A stretch of 64,000 nt of DNA. Source: Sphingobium sp. BYY-5 (lineage in GTDB: Bacteria > Pseudomonadota > Alphaproteobacteria > Sphingomonadales > Sphingomonadaceae). Shown one piece after another: positions 45,611 to 55,264 of this stretch (positions within the stretch are counted from its first letter, which is position 1; each line of letters begins with the position of its first letter). Location of the stretch: contig NZ_JALEBH010000001.1 in assembly GCF_022758885.1 (NCBI RefSeq), forward strand, positions 868,001 to 932,000, written 5' to 3'. A model generated the notes under the pieces. It saw nothing but the letters and a program-made list of their open reading frames with translations, had not been told where the DNA came from and did not search any database. The position numbers and the translations under genes are program-made.

Positions 45611-47145
45611 TTAGATGTGGGTTAGGGCAGGGGCGATGGCGTCGGCGGCGCGGCGGCCGGAAAGAACTGCCCCCTCCTGCCAATGGCCCGAATATTGGGA
45701 CAGGTGGCTACCGGCGAACAGGAAGGGACCGTCAGGCTGGTTGAGCAGGCGGAAGCTGTCCAGCCTGTTGCCGTCTTTTTCCCATTCCAGCCATGGTCCC
45801 CGGCTGTAGGGGATTTTCGCCCAGTTGATGACGACCGGCCGGTTGAGGTCGCCACCATGGCCGGGATGGATGCGCTCCACCGCCGAACGGGCCAGCGCGA
45901 TCTGCTCGCCAAGCGGCCTCCGGGCGAAGCTGCGCGCGGCATCCTGCGCCATATAGGCGGCGAGCAGCACCGCCTGCGGCTGCTGGAAGCGGTCGGACGG
46001 ATACCAGATGATCGATGTTTCCCCACCGACGAAGGACAGGCCGCCATAGATTTGCTGCTCCTCCCAGAAGGGGCGGCTCTGGAAGGCGACCTTGACCGAA
46101 TCCTCATACGTGGCCGTCGCGATCGCCTGACGCACCGGGGCGCTGAAGTCGGCGGCGATCTCCCGGCCAATACCGGCAGCGGCACGGTGACGATCGCCCG
46201 ATCCGCCGTGACGGCATGTGCCCGGCCCGCAGCATCGCGGTAGGCGATCCGCACACCCTGACCCGAACGACGGATTTCCGTGACCTGTGCACCGGTGACG
46301 ACAGGGCGGCGCAGCGAGGCGGCGATGGCGCGTGGGATGGCGTCCATCCCGCCGACCGGCGCCAGCATCGTCGCCTGCATCAGGATATTCTCCTCGAACA
46401 GCAGGCCGATCATGTTGGGATTGGCGAGCAACTGGTCCAGGCTGCGCGGCGCGACCGCCTGCTGCGCCTGGTCGAAGGCGCCGGGAACGCGGGCCAGGCC
46501 GGATCGGGCGCTGCCGCCATAATGGCCGTCGGCGGCCAGATCGCCATAACCGGTCAGGAAGGTCGCCAGCGCCTTGCGCGTCGGCGCGTCGAGCGTCTGG
46601 TCGAGGCTGCCCGATCGCAGGGCTGTTTCGAGCAGTTCGGACAGATGGCCACGCAGGTCGTTGGCGGCCTGCCGCAGGCGCAGCGGCCCGGACGAGTCGG
46701 CGATGAAGGCACTGCGGCTGCTATTGACCAAGACCTCCAGCGGAACATGCAGATCGCGGCTCAGGCCCAATATGCCGTCATGATGGCTGGGAATGCGCGC
46801 CGCCCCGGCGTTGAGATAGAGGCCGGGGTCGAAATTCACCGACTGGCTCTGCCCGTCCGTGTCGGTGAAGCGATCCCCGCCGCGCACGGTCCAGACGCGC
46901 CCGCCGACCCGGTCGCGCGCCTCCAGCACGGTGACGTCGATCCCGCGCGCCTCCAGTTCGCGCGCGGCGACCAACCCCGCGATGCCCGCGCCAAGGACGA
47001 CGACGCTCCCCACCGGTCCTGTCCGGGTCGCACTGAACAGGGGAGAGGGAAGCGCCGCCGCCAGGGTGGCGCCGCCCATCGACCGCAAAAGGGCACGACG
47101 GTCGAGGGCGAGGCCGCGCTTAAAGACTGGCTGAGACACGGACAT
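45611..47145 (-). pseudogene. Exported flavin amine oxidase, broken by a single frameshift
   Basis: The N-terminal part has a twin-arginine leader (DRRALLRSMGGATLAAALP), the FAD loop VVVLGAGIAGLVAARELEAR, and TVLEARDRVGGRVWTV. The frame continues to VPLPVLAG; the homologous sequence EIAADFSAPVRQAIATA resumes in another frame at about 46161-46170 and ends as a normal family C-terminus (HLSQYSGHWQEGAVLSG) at 45611. One missing base near TTGGCCGGGAG explains this. The full protein would be about 510 residues. The start ATG at 47145 overlaps the end of the receptor gene. A sequencing error cannot be excluded. Confidence 0.82.
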
Positions 47146-49735
47146 ACCAGAAGCCCCCAAGGACGCCGAGCGGAGAAGCGTCGGGATAGATGAAGCCGCT
47201 CGCCGGCGCGTTGGTCGACGGATAGAGCAGCCGGCTTTCGCGATCGGGATAATTGTCGAAGATATTCTCCGCGCCGACGGCGATGCGGAATTTGTCCGCG
47301 ACCTTCACGCCCACCTCCAGATCGAAGGAGAGTTCCGCGCCGAAGGTCTTGTTCCCGCCATTGGCCTCCAACTGGTTATTGGTGAATTTTCCATAATAGT
47401 TGGCGCGTGCGACGACATCGACCGGCCCGGCTTCGGCCGTCTGGGTGAAGACGCCACGCCAGCGCGGCAGCAGGCTTTCAATATCCCGCTTGCGCACATC
47501 GTCGATGAGTTGACCGGTGCGGCCGCCCGGCAGGGTGATGGTCCGGCGCGACAGCAATTTCGTCCGGTTATAGTTGACCGCCAGGGACGATCCCAGCTTG
47601 CCCCAGCCGGGGTTCGCCCGATAGCTGGCCACGAAGTCCACCCCCTGGGTCCGCGTCGCGAAACCGTTGGTGAAATAGCGCACGACGCCCAGCGAATTGG
47701 GATCGACCACGCCCAGCGCGCCAAGTTGGGTCCGGTCGGCATCCGTGACCGTGAAGTTGCTGGTCAGGCCGATCCGGTTCGTGACCTTGATATTATAATA
47801 GTCCGCCGTGACCGTGAAGCTTGACGTCGGCGTCAGCACCACGCCGCCGCTGAAGTTGACGGATTCCTCCGGTTCCAGCTTGGTGGCGCCGTAGTAGATG
47901 GCGGCCGGGTCGCCGGGCGAAAGCGTGGCCACCTGCACCGGCACGGGATTGGTGCCGATGAAGCTGGTTTGCAGGTTACGCAGGTAAAGCTGACCGGGCG
48001 TCGGCGCGCGGAAACCGGTGCTGGCCGCGCCGCGCAGGGCGATGGCGTCGCTGAAGGCGTAGCGGGCCGTCGCCTTCACATTGGTGGTGCCGCCGAAATC
48101 CTCGTAATGCTCATAGCGAACCGCGCCGCCCAGGGTGAAGCGCGGCGTCACATCGACTTCCAGGTCGAGATAACCGGCATAGCTGGCGCGCGACCGGTCG
48201 ACGATGGAGTTCGGACCATAGCCGGGAAAGCCATTAGAACCGACAGCATGGGTCAATGGGTCGATCGCCGGTGTCGATGGATTGAAATCGATCAACGTAC
48301 CATCGGCGCGACGGACATATTGCGCTGCATATTGCCCCTGGGTGTAGGAGCCTTCGTCTCCCGCGCCGATCAGGAAACTTTCCCGTCGAAATTCCAGGCC
48401 GCCGGCGATGTTGAGCGGGCTGGCCAGCCCGATTTCCAGCGGATAGGTCAGGTCGAGATTGGCGTTGAGTTCGCGCTGTTCCAGCGATCCCGCATAGAAG
48501 CTGGTCGGGGATTCCGGCCCCAGCGACGGGTTGAAGGTATCGGAGATGTAATATTTGATCCGGTTCTGGCCGTAGGCGAGGCTGGCGTCGTAGCTGAGGC
48601 CGAAGCCGGTCTCGCCCTTATAGCCGCCGACCGCCGACACATCCGTATTGGTGCTGCGGAACCGCGGGGTGAAACCGTTGGGAAAGAGCGTCGCATCGTT
48701 CCAGGTCCGCCCGTTCGCGTTCCATGTACCGTCGGCATTTTTATCGAGATAATAGAGGTTGATCGATTTGCCGAAGGTGAAGGGCGCGCCGGTAGGACCG
48801 GTCGTCGTCACCGCGACGGGGCGGCGATAGTTGAAGTCGATCACTTGATCGCTATGGCCATAATTGCCGAAGAAATAGAGGGTGTCGTCGCCCAGCGGCA
48901 GTTCGGCGTTGACGAAGAAGCGATAGGCCTCCGTATCCGGGCTGCCGAAGCGGGTCACTGGCTGCTTCACATCATAGCCCAGCGATTCCAGCACCAGCGC
49001 ATCGGGGCGCTGCACCGCGCGGTTGGTGTCGTTGGCGTTGATATACTCGCCGGTCAGGTTGAGGAAACCGCCGTCATGGCCGAGTTTCAACCCCAGATTG
49101 CCCGATAGCTGGATGTCGCGGCCGTCGCCGGCATAATATTCGCCATAGCGGGCGTTGAGGTCCAGCCCTTCGGATTTGCGCTTGAGAGCGAAGTTCAGCA
49201 CGCCCGCGATCGCGTCGGACCCATATTGGGCGGCGGCGCCATCGCGCAGCACCTCGACCCGCTCGATCGCGGCGCCGGGAATTTGCGAAAGGTCCGCGCT
49301 CTGCGATCCGGCAGCGAGCGACCCACCGCTCACCTGCACCAGCGCGGAACGGTGGACGCGCTTGCCGTTGATGAGCACCAGCGTCTCGTCTGGCGGCAGG
49401 CCGCGCAGCGTGGGCGGTCGGACGAAAGCGGAACCGTCGAACAGGGCGTTGCGCTGAAGGTTGAAGGAGGGGACGAGATTCTTGAGTGCCGTCTTGATGT
49501 CGCTGGTCGCCTGGGACGCGAGGTCGTCGGCGGAGAAGACGTCGATCGGCACGGCGGACTCGCTGACGGTGCGATCGGTGCGGCGGGTGCCGGTGACGAT
49601 GATCGTGTCTCGGCCCGCACCAGCCGCAGCGACGGCCGGCTCCTGAGCGGCGGGTTCCTGCGCCTGCGCGCCCTGGGCGAGCGCTACCGCCGCCAGAGCC
49701 GTGCCGGCCCTGGCTAATATCTTCACCGATGTCAT
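47120..49735 (-). CDS. TonB-dependent outer-membrane receptor
   Basis: An 871-residue receptor with a signal peptide (cut after GAQA, about residue 25), a TonB-box-like DTIIVTGTRR, a plug domain (TLVLINGKRVHRSALVQ and RVEVLRDGAAAQYGSDAIAG), and a 22-strand-type barrel ending YVRVSASL. The lengthened plug resembles receptors for small organic molecules rather than iron siderophores, but the ligand is unknown. Its end overlaps by 26 bp the amine oxidase start, so receptor, oxidase, RidA and dioxygenase-like genes form one transcription unit. Confidence 0.93.
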   Translation of the reverse strand: MTSVKILARAGTALAAVALAQGAQAQEPAAQEPAVAAAGAGRDTIIVTGTRRTDRTVSESAVPIDVFSADDLASQATSDIKTALKNLVPSFNLQRNALFDGSAFVRPPTLRGLPPDETLVLINGKRVHRSALVQVSGGSLAAGSQSADLSQIPGAAIERVEVLRDGAAAQYGSDAIAGVLNFALKRKSEGLDLNARYGEYYAGDGRDIQLSGNLGLKLGHDGGFLNLTGEYINANDTNRAVQRPDALVLESLGYDVKQPVTRFGSPDTEAYRFFVNAELPLGDDTLYFFGNYGHSDQVIDFNYRRPVAVTTTGPTGAPFTFGKSINLYYLDKNADGTWNANGRTWNDATLFPNGFTPRFRSTNTDVSAVGGYKGETGFGLSYDASLAYGQNRIKYYISDTFNPSLGPESPTSFYAGSLEQRELNANLDLTYPLEIGLASPLNIAGGLEFRRESFLIGAGDEGSYTQGQYAAQYVRRADGTLIDFNPSTPAIDPLTHAVGSNGFPGYGPNSIVDRSRASYAGYLDLEVDVTPRFTLGGAVRYEHYEDFGGTTNVKATARYAFSDAIALRGAASTGFRAPTPGQLYLRNLQTSFIGTNPVPVQVATLSPGDPAAIYYGATKLEPEESVNFSGGVVLTPTSSFTVTADYYNIKVTNRIGLTSNFTVTDADRTQLGALGVVDPNSLGVVRYFTNGFATRTQGVDFVASYRANPGWGKLGSSLAVNYNRTKLLSRRTITLPGGRTGQLIDDVRKRDIESLLPRWRGVFTQTAEAGPVDVVARANYYGKFTNNQLEANGGNKTFGAELSFDLEVGVKVADKFRIAVGAENIFDNYPDRESRLLYPSTNAPASGFIYPDASPLGVLGGFWYVRVSASL

Positions 49736-50155
49736 GAAGTCCCCCTGGCTATTGTCGCAATATGGTCCGCCGGGGGCAGACCCTCCCCAGCGGTTATTTA
49801 TCTACTAATATTGTAGAATATGTGCGCAATCGAGTTTTGCTCATATCAAGCAAGAGTGACCAACCTATTGGAAAGGCTTCTACAGGGACGAGATGTCGCC
49901 CGTGCCGGTACATGGGGCGATCAACGCGGAAAAATCGGGTAGACGCCATATATTGGAATTTATCGACGATGTATGGCGGTCGCCAATATATGAGATAAAT
50001 GCTGCGATGAGGCGGATTCTATAGAAGATATTGGTGAAATGGCGATTGCTCGTCATAGGATATCAAGAATTAATCATGGGATTTGACAGGCAGGATTTCC
50101 TAACCCGGCTGTACCGCTCCGCAGAAGGGGCATCATGGCAGGAAAGGATGAGAGC
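49736..50155. promoter_or_regulatory. Divergent 420-bp control region of the receptor and TauD genes, with candidate palindromes
   Basis: A locally AT-rich gap between the minus-strand receptor gene and the plus-strand dioxygenase gene. It contains TCTAC-TAATATT-GTAGA (49801-49817) and ATTG-TCG-CAAT (49751-49761), short inverted repeats that could bind regulators. No gene was recognised. Promoter elements for both directions should lie here, but no clear consensus was identified. Confidence 0.45.
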
Positions 50156-51016
50156 ATGTCCACCGCTACCGCTGAAAGCATCGCTACCGCTCCACTCGAC
50201 ATTCGTCCGCTGCAACCGACGATCGGCGCCGAAATCCACGGCATCGACATTGGCAAGCCGATCAGTCCGGAGGTGCGCGACGCCATCCGCGCCGCCGTGC
50301 TCCAGTATAAAGTCGTCTTCTTTCGCGACCAGAATCTGGACAATGACAGCCATGCCGATTTCGCCCGGCAGTTCGGGCCGCTCTATACCCATCCCAGCAC
50401 GACGCATGATCCCAAGATCACGCCGATCCACAATATTTCCGCTCTGGATAACGCCCGTTTCGACAAGCGTCAGGCCAAGGTGAAGATCAAGCCGGGCGAG
50501 GCCTATCATACCGATACGAGCTGGCGTCTGGTGCCGACCTGGGGCGCGGTGCTGCGCGCGGTCGACCTGCCGCCGGTGGGTGGCGATACGGTCTGGGTGG
50601 ATGCGAATCTGGCGTGGCAGGGTCTGCCCGACGACCTCAAGGAACGGCTGGAAGGGCTGCATGTCACCCATGACTATCGCTCGGCATTGCTGGCAGATGG
50701 CCATGATTACCCGATCGTCGCCCATCCGGTGGTGCGCACCCATCGTGAGACGGGGCAGAAGATATTGTGGGTGAACCTGACACAGAACCCGCAGATATTG
50801 GGCGTGGAATTGTCGGAAAGCCGCGCCCTGATCGAGGAAGTGCTGTTGCAGTATAAGCGCCCGGAATATCAGGTCCGCTTCTCCTGGAAGCCCGGCTCCG
50901 TCGCTTTCTGGGACAATCGCGCGGCGGTCCATTATGCGGTGCGTAACTATGGCGACTATCCGCGCTTGCTGCATCGCGTCCTGATCGCCGACGATCCGCT
51001 ATACGCCGATCTTTAA
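50156..51016 (+). CDS. TauD/TfdA-type 2-oxoglutarate-dependent dioxygenase
   Basis: A 286-residue Fe(II)/2-oxoglutarate dioxygenase. The metal site shows HTDTSW (His, Asp), and a distal His lies in RLLHRVLIADD, with the oxoglutarate-binding Arg just after. Typical segments are GAEIHGIDIGKP, VVFFRDQNLDNDSHADFARQ and VAFWDNRAAVHYAV. Members oxidise taurine, alkylsulfonates, alkyl sulfates or 2,4-D; sulfatase or sulfonate substrates fit the neighbourhood. AAAGGA lies 7 bases before the ATG at 50156. Confidence 0.9.
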   Translation: MSTATAESIATAPLDIRPLQPTIGAEIHGIDIGKPISPEVRDAIRAAVLQYKVVFFRDQNLDNDSHADFARQFGPLYTHPSTTHDPKITPIHNISALDNARFDKRQAKVKIKPGEAYHTDTSWRLVPTWGAVLRAVDLPPVGGDTVWVDANLAWQGLPDDLKERLEGLHVTHDYRSALLADGHDYPIVAHPVVRTHRETGQKILWVNLTQNPQILGVELSESRALIEEVLLQYKRPEYQVRFSWKPGSVAFWDNRAAVHYAVRNYGDYPRLLHRVLIADDPLYADL

Positions 51017-51076
51017 AGCACCGATCCGGTCGGATCGAGCCGCGAAGGCGATCTTTGATCGTTGATGATCGGCGCG

Positions 51077-52030
51077 CTACTTCCTGCCGCGAAGGATGCA
51101 ACGAAAGCCGATATGGCTGGTGGCGCTGTCCACCGCCTGGGGATGACGCGCAGCTGGCCGGTAGCGCTGGCAATAATTGGCGGCGCACAGATGCGATCCG
51201 CCTTTCAGCACCTTTCGGGGGATGGCGACATGGGGCATGGCCGGATCGAAACTGTCCCGCTTTGTGCCTCCACGGGGATTGGACGGCACGCAGCAACTCC
51301 CTTTCGCCTTGCGTTCGATCCGGGGCTGGGCGAACCAGTCGACCGTCCATTCCCAGACATTGCCGATCATGTCGTACAGGCCGTGGCCGTTGGCGGGATA
51401 ATGGCGCACCGGTGACGTCCGTTCATAGCCATCCTCCAGCGTGTTACCGTAGGGGAAGGCGCCTTGCCAGTAATTGGCCAACATCGCCCCTTCCGGGGCA
51501 AGCACATCGCCCCAGGCATAGTCCGCGCCATCCAGTCCACCCCGCGCCGCAAACTCCCACTCGGCTTCCGTCGGCAACGCCTTGCCCGCCCAGCGCGCAT
51601 AGGCTTCCGCATCCTCATAGGCGACATGGACCACCGGATGATCGGACAGGTCGTCCATATGGCTGTCCGGTCCATGGGGATGGCGCCAGTCGGTCCCGAA
51701 GCTGAAGCTCCACCACTGGCTGTAGTCGCCCAGATCGACCGGGCCGGCGGTACGCTGAAACAACAGCGATCCCGCTTTCGCCATGGCGGGGTCCATGCCC
51801 GGATAATCCTTTGGGTCCGGCGGTATTTCTGCAAGGGTGCGATAGCCGGTCGCCTCCACGAAGCGAGCAAATTGGCGGTTGGTGACGGGGGTCTCGTCGA
51901 TCCAGAAGCCATCGACCTGGACCCGGCGCACCGGTGCCTCTTCCGGATAGAAGCGATCCGATCCCATCAGGAAGGCGCCGCCCTCCACAAAGCGCATTTC
52001 CTTTGTCCGGTCGTCGATCGCTTCAGTCAT
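51077..52030 (-). CDS. Formylglycine-generating enzyme (SUMF1 family)
   Basis: A 317-residue protein that converts a cysteine in sulfatases to formylglycine. The copper/active-site cysteine pair is in KGGSHLCAANYCQRYRPAAR, which matches the cysteine spacing of true FGEs. Other family parts are FVEGGAFLMGSDRFYPEEAP and IGNVWEWTVDWF. The start ATG at 52030 has only a weak upstream GGA. No sulfatase gene is in the window, so the target lies elsewhere. It is convergent with tauD-type gene, with 60 bp between stops. Confidence 0.9.
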   Translation of the reverse strand: MTEAIDDRTKEMRFVEGGAFLMGSDRFYPEEAPVRRVQVDGFWIDETPVTNRQFARFVEATGYRTLAEIPPDPKDYPGMDPAMAKAGSLLFQRTAGPVDLGDYSQWWSFSFGTDWRHPHGPDSHMDDLSDHPVVHVAYEDAEAYARWAGKALPTEAEWEFAARGGLDGADYAWGDVLAPEGAMLANYWQGAFPYGNTLEDGYERTSPVRHYPANGHGLYDMIGNVWEWTVDWFAQPRIERKAKGSCCVPSNPRGGTKRDSFDPAMPHVAIPRKVLKGGSHLCAANYCQRYRPAARHPQAVDSATSHIGFRCILRGRK

Positions 52031-52101
52031 GTCGGTATCCGCAGGGCATGTTCTCACTATCCCCTTTAGAAGCGCAATCCGCGGCGGCAAGCCAGTCCTG
52101 T

Positions 52102-52614
52102 CTATTTCAGCCGAAGGGGCAACCCTGCGGTGACGAGCATGACCTCATCGGCCATGGCGGCGATCGACTGGTTCAATCGACCGGCATCATCGCGGAACCG
52201 GCGTGCCAGTGCATTGTCGGGTACGATGCCCAGGCCAACTTCATTCGCGACGAGAATGAGATGCCCGGAAAAGCGGCTGACGGATTGCGTCAGCCGCGCG
52301 CACGCCGCCGGAATGTCCGCATCCATCAGCAGAAGGTTGGACAGCCAGAGGGTCAGGCAATCGACCAGCACGACGGAGTCGGGGCTGTCCAGCGTCGCGA
52401 TGGCTTCCGGCAGGTCGACCGGCGCTTCGACCGTCCGCCAGCGATGATCGCGATCGGCCTGATGCTGCGCGATGCGGCGGCGCATCTCATCATCATAGGC
52501 CTGCGCCGTTGCGACGAAGCATGGATGCCCTTCGATCGTTTCCGCGCGCTGTTGTGCATAGCGGCTCTTGCCGGAACGGGCGCCGCCCAGCACGAAGAGG
52601 CTATGTCCGGTCAT
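52102..52614 (-). CDS. cobU: Adenosylcobinamide kinase/adenosylcobinamide-phosphate guanylyltransferase
   Basis: Phosphorylates adenosylcobinamide and transfers GMP to it (cobP in Pseudomonas naming). The 170-residue product shows the P-loop VLGGARSGKSRYAQ, VEAPVDLPEAI, and VLVDCLTLWLSNLL with EVGLGIVPDN. AAAGGA lies 6 bases before the ATG at 52614. It is the last gene of the cobalamin operon. Confidence 0.95.
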   Translation of the reverse strand: MTGHSLFVLGGARSGKSRYAQQRAETIEGHPCFVATAQAYDDEMRRRIAQHQADRDHRWRTVEAPVDLPEAIATLDSPDSVVLVDCLTLWLSNLLLMDADIPAACARLTQSVSRFSGHLILVANEVGLGIVPDNALARRFRDDAGRLNQSIAAMADEVMLVTAGLPLRLK

Positions 52615-52636
52615 GAGACGTCCTTTCGACAAGGGA

Positions 52637-53575
52637 TCAAAACAGCCATGCGGCTCCTCCGGCGATCAGCCACAGTAGCAGGCAGGCGCGACGATAGATG
52701 ACGAGCGCGCGTTGGATGTCGCACGCAGAGGCATCCCGTCCTTCGCCGCCGATCCATGGCTTGGGATGGATCACGGCATCATAGGATATGGGACCGGCAA
52801 GGCGGACCTGAAGTGCGCCAGCCATGGCGGCTTCGGGCCAACCGGCATTGGGGGAGGCATGTTTGCGCGCATCGCGCCACAGGATGTGCCAGCCCCGTCC
52901 CCCGGCAAGACAGAGCAACAGGCCGGATAGCCGGGCCGGGGCGAGATTGAGCAGATCGTCCAGCCTGGCGGCGGCCCAGCCGAAGGCGCGCCACCGTTCC
53001 TCGCGATGGCCGATCAGGCTGTCGGCGGTATTGATCGCCTTGTATATCCACACTCCCGGCAGTCCGAACAGCAACAGCCAGAAAAAGGGTGCGGTCACGC
53101 CGTCGCAATAGCTTTCGGCGAGGCTTTCTATGGCGGCGCGGGCGACGCCACCTTCATCGAGGGCCGTCGTATCGCGGCCGACGATGGCGCTGACCGCGAC
53201 GCGCGCGGCGGGAGGGTCGCCCGCCTCCAACGCAATGGCCACCGGGCGGACATGATCGTACAGGCTGCGCTGCGCGAGCGCGGGCCAGGCGAGCAGCGCA
53301 AGCCCGACCCAGGCGTAACCGCCCAGCGCGCGAACCACCCATATTTGCAACGCCCAGCAAAAACCGCCGACAATAAGGAGCAGCAACAGGATCGTGGAGA
53401 TTCCCAAGGCCCGCCGCATCCCAAACCGCCATTCCTGCCGATTCCAGCGCCTCTCGCACCCTTCGATCAAGCGCGCGAACAGGCCGACGGGATGACCGAT
53501 GCGCCGATAGAGGGCGTGGGGCCAGCCCAGGCCCGCATCCAGCGCCAGGGCGACGAGGGCAACCGGGTCAGCCAT
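52637..53575 (-). CDS. cbiB: Adenosylcobinamide-phosphate synthase
   Basis: Attaches aminopropanol (phosphate) to adenosylcobyric acid (CbiB; cobD in Pseudomonas naming). The 312-residue membrane protein has hydrophobic segments at about residues 55-75 and 145-165 and the motifs ALDAGLGWPHALYRRIGHPV, ESYCDGVTAPFFWLLLFGLPG and INTADSLIGHREERW. The start at 53575 overlaps the upstream decarboxylase gene. Confidence 0.95.
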   Translation of the reverse strand: MADPVALVALALDAGLGWPHALYRRIGHPVGLFARLIEGCERRWNRQEWRFGMRRALGISTILLLLLIVGGFCWALQIWVVRALGGYAWVGLALLAWPALAQRSLYDHVRPVAIALEAGDPPAARVAVSAIVGRDTTALDEGGVARAAIESLAESYCDGVTAPFFWLLLFGLPGVWIYKAINTADSLIGHREERWRAFGWAAARLDDLLNLAPARLSGLLLCLAGGRGWHILWRDARKHASPNAGWPEAAMAGALQVRLAGPISYDAVIHPKPWIGGEGRDASACDIQRALVIYRRACLLLWLIAGGAAWLF

Positions 53576-54548
53576 GACCAAGGGCGCGTTCCAGGCGCGC
53601 CTGTGCGGCCTGGTCGGGTGGAAGGCCGAAGCGCAGCCAGTGCGGCTGATCGGCGAAGGGACGGGTCAGGATAGACGCGCGGGTCAGTCGATCGAACAAG
53701 GACTGCGCCTCTTCCGTCTCGATCAGGCGGAACAGGGGGCAATGGCCGATGGGCCGATAGCCCGATCGTTCAAGCATCAGGTCGAGGCGCGCCGCGTCAT
53801 CGTGAAGCCGGCGGCGGGTCGCGGCGATCCAGTCCCGATCGCGATAGGCGGCTGTGCCGATGGCGATCGCCGCCGTGGAAAGCGGCCAGGCCCCCAGTTG
53901 CGCCCGCAAAGCCGCCAGAATGGACGGGGGGCCAAGTACGAAGCCCAGCCGCACGCCGGCCAGCCCGAAAAATTTGCCGAAGGAACGGAAAATGAGCAGC
54001 AACTCGGTCTCACTCACCATGGGGGTCATGCTGATGGCCGGGTCACTGTCCGCAAAGGCTTCGTCGAGCAGCAGCCATTGCCCATCCGCACGGGTCCGCA
54101 ACAATTCCGATAGCTGCTCCGGTTTCAGCAAGCGGCCGTCGGGATTGTTGGGATTGGCGAGGATCAGCGTCTGTCCGGATTGAGCGTCGCCGTCCCATTC
54201 GGTGGCCGTCGAACCGGCAATCATCTCACCATGGGTACGATAGCTGGGCGCGACATGGTGTGCCGATCCGCCGATCAACCGGCCTGCCAGCCGAAGGCCG
54301 ATTTCCGTGCCCGGCACGGCGCAGACATGCTCCGCCGCGACACCGAAATAGACGGATGCCGCCGCTTCGAGTTGTTGCAACAGTTCGGGTTCGGGCAAGC
54401 GCTGCCAATCGATGGCCAGGTCGTCGGGGACCGGCCAGGGATGCGGGTTGATGCCGGTCGACAGGTCGATCCATGGCTCGACACCGGTGCCGAAATGGCG
54501 CTTCGCCGCATCCAGCGCGCCGCCATGCCAGGTCCAGATGTCGCTCAT
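53568..54548 (-). CDS. cobC: Threonine-phosphate decarboxylase
   Basis: A 326-residue PLP-dependent enzyme making aminopropanol phosphate for the cobalamin nucleotide loop (CobC in Pseudomonas naming, CobD in Salmonella). It begins TWHGGALDAAKRHFGTG, has DLSTGINPHPWPV, ANPNNPDGRLL, DEAFAD and RSFGKFFGLAGVRLGF, with the Schiff-base lysine in FGKFF. The 4-bp overlap with cobS supports the start at 54548. Confidence 0.94.
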   Translation of the reverse strand: MSDIWTWHGGALDAAKRHFGTGVEPWIDLSTGINPHPWPVPDDLAIDWQRLPEPELLQQLEAAASVYFGVAAEHVCAVPGTEIGLRLAGRLIGGSAHHVAPSYRTHGEMIAGSTATEWDGDAQSGQTLILANPNNPDGRLLKPEQLSELLRTRADGQWLLLDEAFADSDPAISMTPMVSETELLLIFRSFGKFFGLAGVRLGFVLGPPSILAALRAQLGAWPLSTAAIAIGTAAYRDRDWIAATRRRLHDDAARLDLMLERSGYRPIGHCPLFRLIETEEAQSLFDRLTRASILTRPFADQPHWLRFGLPPDQAAQARLERALGHG

Positions 54549-55264
54549 GCCAACCGTACCCATAGCAGCGCCGAAAGCAGCAGCAGCGTTTCCGTGATTT
54601 CGATCCCGGCACCATGGCCATCACCTGAAATGCCCCCGATCTTGCGACGGAGCCAGTACGCCCAGAGCATAAGGGCCAGTGGCGTCATCCAGAGCGAGGG
54701 CGAGGCGAAGCTGGCGCCGATCAGGCACAAGCTCCAGATGATGAGATCGCACGGACGCACGGCATCGCGGAAGCGGGAACCCAGCCCATCATGAAGCGGT
54801 GGAAGGAAGCGCGACCAGAAAAGAGGACCGATGCGCCCGGCAAAGGGGATGAGCGCAATGGCGACATAGGCTTGCGCCTCGATCAGCAGGTGGAGCAGCA
54901 GCAGCTTGGCAAGGAGTTGCAGCACGATGGTTACGATGGCGAAGCTGCCCGTGTGCGGATCGGCGAGGACGGCGATCAACCGCTCCTGATCCTTGTGCGC
55001 GGCGCCCGCCGCATCCGCGATGTCGCCCAGCCCGTCGAGATGAAGCGCGCCCGTCACCGCCACCCAGCAGATAAGGGCGGCAAGGGCGCCCAGCCACGGG
55101 TCGACAAGAGCGCCAGCCCACGCCGCCGCCGCTATGATCGCGCCGACAATCAGGCCAACAGCCGGAAACCAGCGCATCGAGGCGGCAAACTCGGTACTGC
55201 TGACCGGGATACGCGGGGTCGGCAGGCGGGTGAGAAACTGGATCGCGATGACAAGCCCCTTCAT
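54545..55264 (-). CDS. cobS: Adenosylcobinamide-GDP ribazoletransferase
   Basis: Joins adenosylcobinamide-GDP to alpha-ribazole in the final step (CobS, cobV in Pseudomonas naming). The 239-residue membrane protein has many helices and the motifs QFLTRLPTPR, ALHLDGLGDIADAAGAA and SRFLPPLHDGLGSRFRDA. Start and end overlap its neighbours by 4 bp. Confidence 0.94.
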   Translation of the reverse strand: MKGLVIAIQFLTRLPTPRIPVSSTEFAASMRWFPAVGLIVGAIIAAAAWAGALVDPWLGALAALICWVAVTGALHLDGLGDIADAAGAAHKDQERLIAVLADPHTGSFAIVTIVLQLLAKLLLLHLLIEAQAYVAIALIPFAGRIGPLFWSRFLPPLHDGLGSRFRDAVRPCDLIIWSLCLIGASFASPSLWMTPLALMLWAYWLRRKIGGISGDGHGAGIEITETLLLLSALLWVRLA

